A stretch of DNA of 64,000 bases, from NCBI RefSeq assembly GCF_963678975.1, contig NC_089273.1, positions 25,748,356 to 25,812,355 on the forward strand. The letters are read 5' to 3'. This document shows, in pieces, positions 33,510-44,730 of the stretch. The first letter of the stretch is position 1. Every line of letters begins with the position of its first letter. A model generated the notes under the pieces. That model worked only from the letters and a program-made list of their open reading frames with translations. It did not search any database and was not told the DNA's origin. The DNA comes from Dysidea avara. Lineage: Eukaryota; Porifera; Demospongiae; Dictyoceratida; Dysideidae. A program made the translations under genes and the position numbers.

Positions 33510-35640
33510 TACATGTGGTTGCTTAGTGTGCAATACATACAAGTGTGTTGCAATGGAATTGATAAACAGCACATCACAGCAGACATAAAAGACAAAATCA
33601 TCCACTGCTGTATAATTATGTATATTCATCAAATTTCATTGGGGAATATCACCCAGTACATTGTTAGAATTTGACACCACAAACATTAAACTTGGTAGCA
33701 TGGCAACCAGGAGACAAACTGTCCAACAATCTTATCTAACACATTAGACAGGCTGCATTCCATTATTTACACTAAAGTGTCAACAAAACAAGACAGTATA
33801 GAACCTATAGAACCATTTTTCCTTCCTTTCCAAACACAACTGTTGTATTGCAAGTCTAAATACAATGGATGGTGCCTCTTAATTACAAGTACAATTAATT
33901 AGTACCACCATATCACCATCAAAATCCATATTGGTACAGAACACTAATACTATGCATTTTGTAGCATTGTACAGCATAGCATTGTTACATTAGAGTACTA
34001 CATAGCAACTGTATAATTATAGCTAGCTACATCCTATGGCTACTGTATTACCTCAAATTATGGCCAATCTCATTACCACGGTATTAGTCACCAGGGTAGA
34101 TAAACATCATAACCACAATAAATTCCTGTTTCAAGTATTCATAGTTTTAACAGACATCAGCCTTTGGTGTGACAATGCGTGTGCGACACACAACCATGCA
34201 CACGCCATCAATTTTGTGTGACAATATATAATTATGTACCATGTGATGTGTAGATTCAGTAGTATACTACGCATCATGGTGTGGTGATGCTAAAACATGG
34301 AGTTTGTGTACCCACACGTAGAACAAGTTAATTTGTTTTACCCATGCAGAATAACATGTGACAATGTGCAAAAATGTCACAAGTGTCAGTATGTGAAGTA
34401 AAGTGGTAGTTTGTGATATCATAAATGCACAACTTAGCTATATTCAATCATATATCAATTCTACGAATCCCCTGAGTGGTGTATTATTGTACATTTCTAA
34501 ATCTTATGATTGTGTACATTAGTTGTTAAGAATCCCTACCTAGTTTTATAACTATGTAATCTCACCTATACACACTATCTCCAAGGAATACATACATATA
34601 CAACTGTAACAATAGAAATAGTTGGCCTCTTCCATTCATAATCAACAAGAACAATTAATTATGGATTACATAATTATGTAGTAATCACTCATGATCAATA
34701 CTATATTATATTACACAGCTTGTTAGCAATGACAATGTTATGAGAGCATTTTTTTAAAAAATGAAGGGTGCAATGTAGCTAATACACATGTGGGGGCTTC
34801 AGATGTGTTTATTATTAATGATGCAGTGCATTCCTTACACAGCAACACAATGTAGTACTCTGTGACTGACATAATAGGAGATGTATGGTTTAGTCAGGTA
34901 GTATAACACTTCACTATATTCTTATCGGAATTTACAATTAGAATTAAACTGAAAGATAGTTCAGTAATATTCTAATATAATGCAAAAACACTATGTAGAC
35001 CAATGTATGACCAATCTTTTACATAGGCATTGCATCTAAAGAAAGAATAATCACCCCAGACTGACACATTACTCAAAATGCATAGCTTCAAAATAGTCGA
35101 TAAAATGCAAAGCAAAGACCCTATTACTCCGGCACTCTTAGAAGGTATTATTCTGACTGTTACACAGACATGCATACAGGGATGAGTACACCAAAGATGT
35201 CTATCTTTACTCCAATCACTTTAACCATATATGCATAGCAAGCATGGTGACAAATTACAGATCTAGAGATGAATAAACCTTTTGTTCTTGAAAGAAATGC
35301 AAAAGCTATTGATCATATATCCATGAACATTTTGTCATTTGAACAAAAGAAACTATATTATTATTCATACCAATTTAATGACTCATTGTACATACATTAT
35401 TATTGTAATATCACTGATGATTATAAAAGCATTATGGATTCTCATGATGGCTTCATATTAATTTTGTAATGACTGATGTAACTAATAAGGTGACATCACT
35501 TGTTGTTTATCACACACAATGTAACTCAACAATATATCATTGACATGATGAAAAGAAGCTTTAAAGTGAGAATTATATGGTAAGATCAAGTCAGGCACTA
35601 ATACTCCATGGTTTTCATATGTATATACACTTGCTGTAAA
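33510..35640 (-). repeat. Module E, right outer copy (most complete outer copy)
   Basis: Inverse of 13244-14960, continuing ~490 bp beyond the point where the left copy stops (35186). This extra part carries a third, diverged 89-codon-type frame (35269-35469, 66 codons, early stop). Sequence resembling the next part of the module resumes at 36235 after a MITE, showing that the MITE inserted into module E. Confidence 0.8.
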
Positions 35641-35673
35641 ATTCTGTTACAATTTGAATACGTATAACTACGT

Positions 35674-36229
35674 ATTTGTATATGTAATAGGACGGATGGC
35701 TGTGGTATTTGGGATTAATAGTGCGAGCATTGTAAACAGGAAGGAGTAAAATAGTGTGAGGCAAAGCCGAGTACTGTTTCTTTCCTGTTTACAATGTGAG
35801 AACTATTAATCCTGAATACCACAGCCATCCGTCCTATTGCAAATTAATCCAACCATAGCAATTGTTACTAGGCAACAGAAATTCAAAAAAATAACCACTG
35901 CAAAAGACCAATCACACTTATCAACCGTTGCTATGGTCTCAAAATGACTTTTATCTTAGCAATGGTTACCTAGCAACCGTTGCTAAGCAACTATATTGTT
36001 GTTGTTCCTTGGGCATGTATCACTATGGTAACAATAGTTGTTGAGTCGGACATTTACTTCTAATATAAACACACCACACTATTTTAGCCAATCAAAAGAT
36101 TTTTGTCTAGGGATCTTGACAAACAAGTGTAATACTAATTCTAATGGCTAATTGCTAGACGTATTTCTATATAATACGTCAAGCTTCTATTAAGAGTATT
36201 ATACAGTAACACATTCAGTCGTTGGATTA
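35674..36229. mobile_element. Family X MITE, copy 2
   Basis: Same structure as 598-1152: hairpin GGACGGATGGCTGTGG / CCACAGCCATCCGTCC, TTAATCCAAC start of body, GTTACCTAGCAACCGTTGC words, GTTGGATTAAT end. It sits at the outer end of the palindrome, inside module E-related sequence. Confidence 0.75.
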
Positions 36230-36289
36230 ATATGATATATATATTATAGCATCCTGGCATGTCATGTCAAAGTAAAAATACCTGTGGCA

Positions 36290-36985
36290 GTAGTTGTACT
36301 AATTGTGTATTTGTACATCCACTATAACTATCAATAACTGTGTCAAAATTTTATTGTTTTCAGCTGTATGTTCTACTCTTTACAAATGAAGTACAGCTGA
36401 AAAGTGCCACTACAATCAATCCACTTACTCTCAAATATATGTAAGAGGTGCAATACGTCCATTATAAGTGTGATATCTCAAATATAAATGGTGTGATACA
36501 ACATTATGGATACTTTATCCCATTATAAGTTCTGCAGAGGTTGCTAGTTATGAAACAGCGTGCAAAGGAAAGAGGGAAATAGTTTAAATTTGTTAAATCT
36601 TGACATGCATGCAGCTTGTGTGATTGAAATAGAACATAAAACAAACCATGCAGCACAAGAAGCCATTGATGTTTGGACCTCAGCAAGATTAAACAATGAA
36701 GGAATCAATCCTACAGTGTTTGGTAGAATGAATCAGTCAGTTAGTCTGGTACACTAAACCACGATGTGCACAGTGCCCTTCCATATTAAGTTGCTTGCTG
36801 TTAATATCCTTGTATATAGGTACAGTATGTATGTATGATGCAACAGCAGTCTAATAATAATAATAATGATGCTTTGCAGAATAATAATTCTGAGGGTCTA
36901 CCAGTGACCTACACTGATAGCCTAACATACATTAAATAATAATTATACACTAACATCTACATACTTAGTTACAAGTGGTTAAAAT
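36290..36985. other. Flank with no gene recognised
   Basis: Overlapping opposite-strand frames of ~60 codons at 36504-36757 have no motif. A short (TAA)n run is at 36852-36865. Confidence 0.3.
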
Positions 36986-37246
36986 TGTTAGATGCAGGAT
37001 TCTTGGAGCAATGGGAACAGGGACAAAGGTAATGGAAACAACAAGGAGAATTGTCAAAGTTAGCTAAGAAATGATTCCAGAAAAATTCCTTCAATTTCTG
37101 TTTTATTACAGCTAGTGATTGTGTATGATCAATTATTGGTAGAGAGTTCCATAGTCTAGTTAGGCGAAAAAATAGGAGTTCATAGCTGCATTGGTATGGG
37201 CTGTCTTGTAGTGTAGTTTGATTCCAGAAGATCTAGTAGAACCAGT

Positions 37247-37648
37247 CATAGGCGGAGGAAGGGGGGGGGGGGGGGGGGAGTTAGGGGGATGAAGCCCCCC
37301 CCTCGGTCTGCCGAGGGGGCTAATGATATCACGCGAAATTATCCTTCTTGGAGTGGGACTGAAAGCCGTAACCAAGATCGAGATACTCTAATAGAGCAGT
37401 CACTCTAATAAAGCAATGACAGTATTAGAGCAGTGTGTAGTGAGCTATGTAGGGATTTTTATGTAGTTTATCAGTATAAATTCGTAGCTGGTGAGGTGGG
37501 CAGCTATTGTCAGCTGGTTGCGACCTTTTTTTTTTGGTCTCACCTTATCAAACCAGAGACAACGTAGTGCTTCAGTTCATTTTTTAACCATAAGTCTGGA
37601 TCCACCCCTGGTCAGCCCCCCTTATATCAACTACTTCCTCCACCCCTG
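37247..37648 (-). mobile_element. hAT-like MITE, family A copy 2, TSD GAACCAGT
   Basis: Perfect 8-bp TSD at 37239-37246 and 37649-37656, inside the LINE frame. Ends CATAGGCGGAGGAAGG and CTTCCTCCACCCCTG. Inverse order of copy 1: long G run, inverted CTCTATTAGAG words (37377-37430), GACC-poly(T)-GGTC (37525-37543). Confidence 0.85.
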
Positions 37649-37799
37649 GAACCAGTATTGAAGCTGACATAGTTCAGGATATTGAATTTCTCTGTAGGAG
37701 TTTTAAGTGATTTGATGAAAAAGAGGATGTCAGATATTTATATAAATGGCAACATACCAAGTTTGGTCAATCTAGTCCTGTAGTCTGAAGTGTAATCAG

Positions 37800-38227
37800 T
37801 AGAGTTGTACCGACAATTGGATCAGTAATCGGTAGAAGCCGATAATTAGCTGTTTTACCATAATCGGAAATCGGTTGTAATGGGCTGTAGCCAGCAGATT
37901 ATTAGTCTATTCAGCTTCAGCAGCTGCAGTTATACCACTAGAGGGCTGGTGTCAAAGGCTCTGGTATGTACTTGGGTAATTTGTTTATGTTTTGTGGTAA
38001 CCACAAAGATAAACAGTGATGGTTCAGGCCCTAGCCCACTTGTCTGACTAGCAACTTTGATTGAGATAAGTGTACAATTTCAGGCTTTACTAGCTCTACT
38101 TTTAATGGAGTGTGCACAAGTATAATTGTAGAGACCTACAATCGGGTATCGGTTAACTATCGGTAAAACAGGGTAAAATATATCGGATATTGGATTTCCC
38201 TAAAAAGTGGGAATCGGTACAACTCTA
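37800..38227. mobile_element. hAT-like MITE, TSD GTAATCAG, inside the LINE
   Basis: Ends TAGAGTTGTACCGA and TCGGTACAACTCTA are exact inverted repeats, flanked by GTAATCAG at 37792-37799 and 38228-38235. The interior is rich in ATCGG words. No coding frame. Confidence 0.88.
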
Positions 38228-39519
38228 GTAATCAGAGAGTATGAATTTAGTAGCACTCCTTTGTACCTTTTCAATTAATTCTATGTCTTTCAACAAATAA
38301 GGTCTCCACAATGTGGAGCAGTATAGCAATTTAGATCTCACTAATGATATGTATAGGGATTTTCTAGCCTGAGGACAATGCGAATCATTGAATACTCTAC
38401 ATAACAGTCCAAGTGACTTGTAGGCATTAGAGGAAATCATTTCATAACGCTTTTTCCATGACAATGAGTTAGTAAAAAATAATCCCTAGGTCTTTGCAAC
38501 TGGGTGATTCATTGATTATGTAGTCATTTATGATGTACTGAGAGTTAAATTTACGATGGAAGCTCATGAATACAAATTTAGAGAGGTTAAATGACAGATA
38601 ATTGTTAATAGTCCAATTAAATAAAAGAGTTAAGGTCTTCTTGAAGCTGCTGTATGTCCAGTATGGAAATGATATGCCGAAAGCACTTTGTATCATCTGC
38701 AAATTCAAGTAGTTGAGATATGATGGTAGATCATTTATAAAGATCAGGAAAGCAAAGGACCCAGAATGCTTCCCTGGGGAACACCAGAGATCACAGGTAG
38801 GCAATCTGACAGGTGGTTCCAACAGAGACACACTGGGATCTGTTACTTAGGTAGCTGTTAAACCAATTCCATAGAATTCCTGTGAATCCTACAGTATGTT
38901 CTATAATTTAACCAATAATTCATTGCATGGCACACTATCAAAGGCTTCCTGAAGTCAATGTAGATGGTGTCTATTTCTTCCCTCGAAGTGATTAGCTGAT
39001 GAAAGTACAGTAGATGAGAAGTTGTTGAGTTGAAGTGTTACTTTGAAAACCAAATTGATGCGGAGTGATGGAAGGAGCTATTGTACCTATCACTTTGTCA
39101 TAAACTAATCGTTCTAGCACTTTAGAGATGACACAAAGGAGTGAAATTGGTTGGTAGTTGGCAACAGAAGTTTTGTCTCCAGATTAGAACACAGGAATTA
39201 TTGTGTGTTTTCAATTCAGTGGGTAAGTTTCCGCTATGTAAGCTAGCTTTGAAAAGGTGATGGATGGGTAAAGCAAGGGTAAAAGCACAGTTCTTAAGAT
39301 GACAGGTGCAATGTTGTCAATTTCTCTAGCCTTGTTTGGATTGAGGTTATTGAGAGCATCTATCACTTCTTGCTCTGTGAAGTAAATCGAGTCCAGATGA
39401 TTTACAGGAACAGTTAAATGAGTTGTATCAGGTAGACAGTAGTCACTTGAGGTAAAAACGGAATAAAAGCACTAATTAAAAAGTTCAGTTTTACCAAGGT
39501 CAGCATCAGCTGTAGTAGC

Positions 39520-39834
39520 CAGGGGCGGATCCAGAGTTTGGAAAGAAGGGGGGCACCTTGCTGAAAAACAGTTGAAGACCAAAAAAAAAAAAAAAGGTCA
39601 CAACAATAATAGCTAGTGATCCTTTACCAAATATATCACGTCTGTTATGTAAAATAAAATCCTATTTATAGCTTCATAGGTAAGCTACACTGCCTCATGA
39701 ACATTGTGACTGCTTTATTAGAGTAACTGACTGCTCTATTAGAGTATCTCGATCTTGTATGCAATTTCTTGAAGGGGGGGGGGGGGGGGGGGGGGGGCAT
39801 TTGCCCCAAATGCCCCATCCTGGATCCGCCATTG
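39520..39834 (+). mobile_element. MITE family B copy 3, TSD GTAGC, inside the LINE
   Basis: Ends CAGGGGCGGATCC and GGATCCGCCATTG, flanked by GTAGC at 39515-39519 and 39835-39839. Almost the same sequence as 12916-13212 except for longer homopolymers, so the family moved recently. Confidence 0.88.
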
Positions 39835-40541
39835 GTAGCGTTATGGTGAAGTCGAGGGGGAAGGATGTGTGACTTGGTGAACTCTCTAATAAATTAAAAT
39901 TTTTTGGATCATTACTGGTAGAAAAGTTGTATATAAGATTCTGTTCATATCTAGATTTGGCTGCAATGCTGGCAGATTGGAAGGATTGTTGAGCTTTTGA
40001 TAATCATTGAAAGTTATTAGCTGTTGGATTTTAGTATATTTGTACTGAATTGTACAAAAACACTTGAGAGAGTGATGTAACTGAGGAGTAAACCAGGATG
40101 GAAATTAACGGGTACGTATCCTTGTCTTAGGGATAAATAGATCCATACCAGACATGATATAACTCCTCAGGATGTGCCATATTTCTTCAACATCAGATGA
40201 ATTGTAAAGTAGATTAAGGTCACAGTTAAGTAAGTAAATCCATGATAGTCACCTCTGTTAAAATTAAATACTTTCTTGATGGTTGAGGATGGCACAGGAA
40301 GTTTAAAACTAGCCGTGAATGTTATTAAGCCTGTGTTCCACTATGAAACTTACACTAGTTTATAAATTAAGAAAATTTTTTAACTTGTTTTTATGAAATT
40401 CACATAAAAGTATTTAATGGTCTGTATTATTATGTTTGTTATGAAGTCTCTCTGTATATGTTGCTGGTACACAAACAGAGTTGGGGTCGTTACTCTAAAA
40501 ATGTAACTAGTTACACATATGTACATTACACTATGTAGTGC

Positions 40542-40968
40542 GCATATTACTTACTGAAAAAGTTAACGTGTTACACATTACTCACTACTCTGAGGGCTGT
40601 AACTAGTAATAATATTACATATTACATTTGGGCATAATAGGTAAAATTTTTGAGCAGTGCAGCATATATAGCATAGCTAAAATTTTGAACATAATAGGCA
40701 GGTCCCTACTAGTTTGTAACTTTATTTTCATTGTCAAACTAGCTAGCTAAAGTTACATATTACTTACTGAAAAAGTTAACGAGTTACACATTACCCACTA
40801 CTCTGAGGGCTGTAACTAGCTAGTAATAATATTACATATTACATTTGGGCATAATAGGTAAAATTTTTGAGCAGTGCAGCATAGCATAGCTAAAAATTTG
40901 AACATAATAATAGGCAGGTCCCTACTAGTTTGTAACTTTATTTTCATTGTCAAACTAGCTAGCTATAC
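40542..40968. repeat. Tandem duplication, two ~213-bp units
   Basis: CATATTACTTACTGAAAAAG opens both units (40542 and about 40755), and both end with CAAACTAGCTAGCTA. The units contain AATAGGTAAAATTTTTGAGC and AATAGGCAGGTCCCTACTAG, i.e. a copy of the ATTATGCT-family MITE was duplicated with its host sequence. Confidence 0.8.
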
Positions 40969-41004
40969 TGAGCTATAGCATCATGGTCTTTCAAAGTGCT
41001 TCAG

Positions 41005-41300
41005 CTATACTCTTAAAGCATTTTACCGGCCACTACTCTTTTAAATGTTTTACGCTCTTAAAACGTTTTATACCCTTAAATCGGTTTATGCTCTCTAAAG
41101 CGCTTTATGCTCTTAAAGCATTTAATACCCTTAAATCGGTTTATGCTCTCTAAAGCGCTTTGTGCTCTTAAAACTCTTAAAGCACCTTATCCGAAATCTT
41201 AAAGCGTTTTATCATCTTATAAAGCGCTTTATTATCTTAAAGTGTTTTATCATTTATATTCTTAAAACGCTTTATCACCTTAAGCATGTTAAAGTGGTTT
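41005..41300. repeat. Minisatellite of AAAGCGCTTTA-type units
   Basis: About 12-15 imperfect units of 16-22 bases built from CTTAAAGCG(C/T)TTTATGCT. Many units contain the self-complementary AAAGCGCTTT. Some units have drifted to AAATCGGTTTATGCTCTC. Confidence 0.8.
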
Positions 41301-41840
41301 AAGGTTGACCGCACTTCAAATAAATTTTAAGAAAACTCAAAAGTGCTGCATTAACGAGTACAAAATGCAAGAACATAAAAGCGCGAAATTTTGAATTAAT
41401 GGGTAGCCTTATAGCGCTTTAAGCTTAAAGCGTTTTGAGGTACTGACGGGCACTTGATCTATTTCTCCCCCAGACTCTGATGCTGACACTCTTGCAAGCG
41501 CCTATTCTGGCATAAATGTTCCAGATAAGAGGCGCTTATTCCTGTGGGTATGACATCAGCACAGCAGTTATATTACTAAAGGAAAAGTATAACATGTCAT
41601 GAGGTAAGAAAAAAATTTATTTGTACCCACTCCAACATTTGCATTCAGCTCCATGCAATCTGTTTCTTATTTTCCACCCTAAGAATGTTGTCACCTGATG
41701 AAGCAATAGAAGCAGAAATGCATTGTGACTGCTATAAAGTTCTTAGTTACCTGACTATTGACAATACCATTGTCAGAGTCTACAGGCATTCTAACTGTCT
41801 TTACAGATCTAGAGTTCCTCTTTTGTCTTCAATTTACTCT
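41301..41840. other. No gene seen
   Basis: Continuation with isolated AAGCGCTTTAAG words to 41430, then unremarkable sequence. Confidence 0.3.
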
Positions 41841-41845
41841 CTGTA

Positions 41846-41879
41846 CCAATATAATATAATATAATATAATATAATATAA
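41846..41879. repeat. (ATAAT)n microsatellite
   Basis: Six to seven exact pentamer units. Confidence 0.85.
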
Positions 41880-43297
41880 ACAAGTTTATTTGCATATAAA
41901 CTAACTTTTGATAGTTTATTTCCATAAGTAGAAACTATGAGGACTTGTATGCCTTCAGTCTCCTGGATGAGTTCACCGATGTGATCACAGAGACACCATC
42001 TAAACTGAAATCTTGACAGTCATTCTCCAAGGATACTGAATATACCTTGGGTCTGTAACCATTTAATCAGGTAGAGTCAATGCCGCTGAACCATATTATT
42101 CAAATAAAATCAACATATGCATAGCTACTCTAAAATAACAATCATACATTTCAACAGAGCAGTCGTCATGCATACGTGTGTCAAACAGTAGCTAACCATA
42201 CATGAAAATACACACCTAAATAAGTAAAGCAACTACTCCCTGTATTTCAGAACTTGAAACCAGGTGAGCAAAATTTCTAGAACTAACCCTGGACACACAC
42301 AAAAGCAAACAAAAAGCAAAGCCTTCAGCTGTAATGCTAGTATGGTCATGCCTACCCAGTGAACAAGCACAGGAGTCAGTGCAGGCAAATCCTAGGACTA
42401 GTAACCCCGCAGGAGGCTGTACCATATCCCACAGGTGAAGGTGTAGGCACCCGAAGTCTCACCTACACACACACACATACACACTGTACAATATTATCTA
42501 GCATATTCCGATTTAATATCATTTAAAATGGTTACCCATATCACTGTGTGAACAGTCTCCTCCACCTGATACTACCGTGCACACATACCCTAGTCACAGC
42601 TATCATTGAAATCTATATTAATGTAGTTAAGGTAGGCCATTGACAAAGTTTATCAGTGAGTTATATTCAGCATTAGGTGACAGTACAACCATGCACTTGC
42701 TTAGTTGTGAGAACGTTAATTGAGCATGTACAGTGTATCTTAGGATTAATCTAAAATTTCAATACCACTATATATGAACCCATAAACAATAACTATGTCT
42801 GTATACATCTGCTGATTTGCATGACTTGCTTTTGAGGTATACTGGTCCATAGTTCCATTACATGAAAAACAATCTGGTTAATCAAGTGTTTTGAATATAG
42901 GTAATTAGCCGGACTAAATTTGGATATCAAACTGGTCTAGCCGGACTGATTTTGTTTGACTAAATGGCTGGACCATTATTAGCATCTAAATGGGTCTACC
43001 TATAGGCATATGTAAATAATTATTATAGCCAACTCCAGCTAGCTCCTGTTTGTATAATAAAAGCCGTAGAGCAGAATAGCAAGTTATATTAATGTAGCAA
43101 GTTATATTAATGTAGCAAATAGCCAACATGCAGTTTTAAAAGATTGCATACAGTTACCCTCTACTGTAACTAGACAGAAACCGGTGTATCATTAACACTC
43201 ACCTGCAGTACTTCAGTGGCTACCAAGGGCTGAATGGCTAGTTGCACCATTGCTAAGATGTACTTATATTACAAAAGTGCATGACTGCTCCAAACAT
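41880..43297. other. Repeat-derived, no gene recognised
   Basis: A CA-rich microsatellite lies at 42463-42484 and a 19-bp tandem pair (AGCAAGTTATATTAATGT) at 43079-43118. The minus-strand frame at 42216-42425 has no domain or splice context. Confidence 0.35.
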
Positions 43298-43600
43298 AAG
43301 GCCACTCTAAATAAAGACTCTGTTTCCCGTCCTCCACTGGGCATACATTTATGCAAGCGAGCAGTCCATTTCCATTATAAAATTGGTAGCTTTTCCTGAG
43401 CATAGCCAGCATAAAATTAAGTTGCAGGTAGAACAAAATGTAAATTTGTAGAGATTCAATGCACACTGACACGTGAGCTGACACATTATAAAATTGAAAC
43501 TGTTCAGTATGTAAGAAAAAACGGAAGAATTATAATATTATTAGTGACACGGATGCAGGCAGTGGACTGGAACAGAGAATTTATTTGGAGTGACCAAAGC
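43298..43600. mobile_element. MITE family D, copy 1
   Basis: AAGGCCACTCTAAATAAAG / CTGTTTCCCGTCC at the left mirrors GGAACAGAGAATTTATTTGG near 43585. A second copy with better ends is at 46834-47214. Confidence 0.65.
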
Positions 43601-44640
43601 AATGCAGTTTCATTGTAGATGCATGCATGAAGTTAGTCAACACGGACCAAATTTAAATTCGATTGACTAAGATTCAGCCAAACTTTCATTGGATGCCAAA
43701 GCTGGTTGACTGAAAATGGCCCAGCTGGGTCTGGATATGAGACTGATGGTATTCATTATCAACTCTAACAGTTACACAACATATAAAGGAGCTTGGAACA
43801 AGGCTTAGAACCGAACCAGAGTTTATTTAACCCACACTTGTCACGGGAGTTATAATTGTAATCTATGGTTTCCTGAAACCGTTGCTTATCAAATACTAAG
43901 AACTCACTCTGTGCTTCAGTTTACTCGACTCGTCATGATCCTTCAACCTCTTTCCCTCGAGAGTTTCTAACAAGCTCCCAAACCCATCTCGCATCCAATG
44001 CTTTTGTATGTGCCTATTCATAAACGCTCCATATAAGAGGCGCTTATCTTCCCATATAATCTCTGAGCTATGGCGTCATGGTATGCTCACAAGGTATGTT
44101 ATTTCATACCAATATGTTAGTGTGATATGCTAACATTTTTAGTATGTAATGCATGCAGATCTGTTTCATACCTTCTAGTGTAGCAACTCAGTATGTAATG
44201 CATACAATTTTGGTATGAAATGCACTCAGGCTTTTTAACAGTGTAGTTTCTCATCCCTGTTTGCATTGCTACCAGCTACACAATTGAAATTTTGCACCAT
44301 TGACAGCTGACTATAGCTACTAGAGCAGACTCAGAACCTTGCTAATTGCATTCTGTATCATGTGAGCTATCTAAATCATCTATCTAGTTAATAAAAATAT
44401 AAACCTGTCCACCCTTATTGCAAGTTTGGCTATTGGTGAATGAGACATTGAACTTTAGCTTATTAGCTACGTATATGTGTGTGCAAATAAAAATCATATG
44501 ACTGAGTTTAATTATATGTACTGCATAAATGTGTTGTTGAGTGCTGGATGAGTTGAAATGACTGAAAATGATGTGGAGAAACTGAGAACGCTCACAAAGG
44601 TTATAGCGAGCAGCTAACGGTGATTATTATTAAATTATGA
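43601..44640. other. Upstream region of the NIDO/VWD gene
   Basis: No exon visible. At 44095-44225 there are four imperfect copies of a phrase like GTATGTAATGCATGCAG / GTATGAAATGC, a small degenerate tandem array. Confidence 0.35.
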
Positions 44641-44643
44641 TGT

Positions 44644-44693
44644 CACGTGTAGGTACAAAGCCGGGGTTCAGGATATTGCTAACTCTATAAAAG
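44644..44693 (+). promoter_or_regulatory. Core promoter: E-box and TATA box
   Basis: CACGTG at 44644-44649 and TATAAAAG at 44686-44693. The TATA box is 38 bases before the ATG at 44731, so with usual spacing transcription would start ~10-20 bases before the ATG, giving a very short 5' UTR. The position relative to a good signal-peptide start supports both calls. Confidence 0.6.
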
Positions 44694-44730
44694 GGCTGCA
44701 GCACTATCTGGTTCTAGCGAGCTAGCAAAT

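Larger units (their letters stand above)
13244..35640. repeat. Giant nested palindrome (~22 kb)
   Basis: Sequence from 13244 to 21638 reappears in reverse complement from 25281 to about 35186. The coordinates of matching points sum to a constant within blocks: about 46920 near the spacer, 47996 in the inner part, 48428 in the outer part. The two jumps correspond to a 1074-bp insertion (25611-26684) and a 437-bp transposon (29896-30332) present only in the right arm. Only scattered base changes were seen between arms. Within each arm the ~1.7-2 kb outer module is itself inverted relative to the inner module (left arm 13244-14960 against 19190-20880, right arm 27125-28800 against 33510-35186). 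The right outer module runs on to about 35640; the left is truncated. Confidence 0.9.
36985..40340 (-). pseudogene. Decayed non-LTR retrotransposon (LINE) with RT domain
   Basis: Read on the minus strand. Upstream (about 40240-39850) are weak matches to the pre-RT region (WHILRSYIMSGMDLFIP, FPSWFTPQLHHSLK). RT blocks follow: NKAREIDNIAPVILR (about 39340-39300), DKTSVANYQPISLL then SKVLERLVYDKV (about 39180-39090), HQFGFQ near 39060, FLIFINDLPSYL (about 38740), the catalytic FADDTK (38703 to about 38686), and SLVRSKLLYCSTLWRP (about 38330). The C-terminal part has GIKLHYKTAHTNAA, RLTRLWNSLPIID and a Cys/His-rich CCFHYLCPC near 37010. The frame is broken by several stops and frameshifts and by three inserted transposons, so it is dead. 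The arrangement is typical of the CR1/jockey group, but the clade is tentative. The endonuclease domain is missing, as expected for a 5'-truncated copy. Confidence 0.85.

Noticed and set aside
41005-41300. CRISPR-like array
   Set aside because: Units are imperfect and contiguous without unique spacers, and the sequence is eukaryotic.
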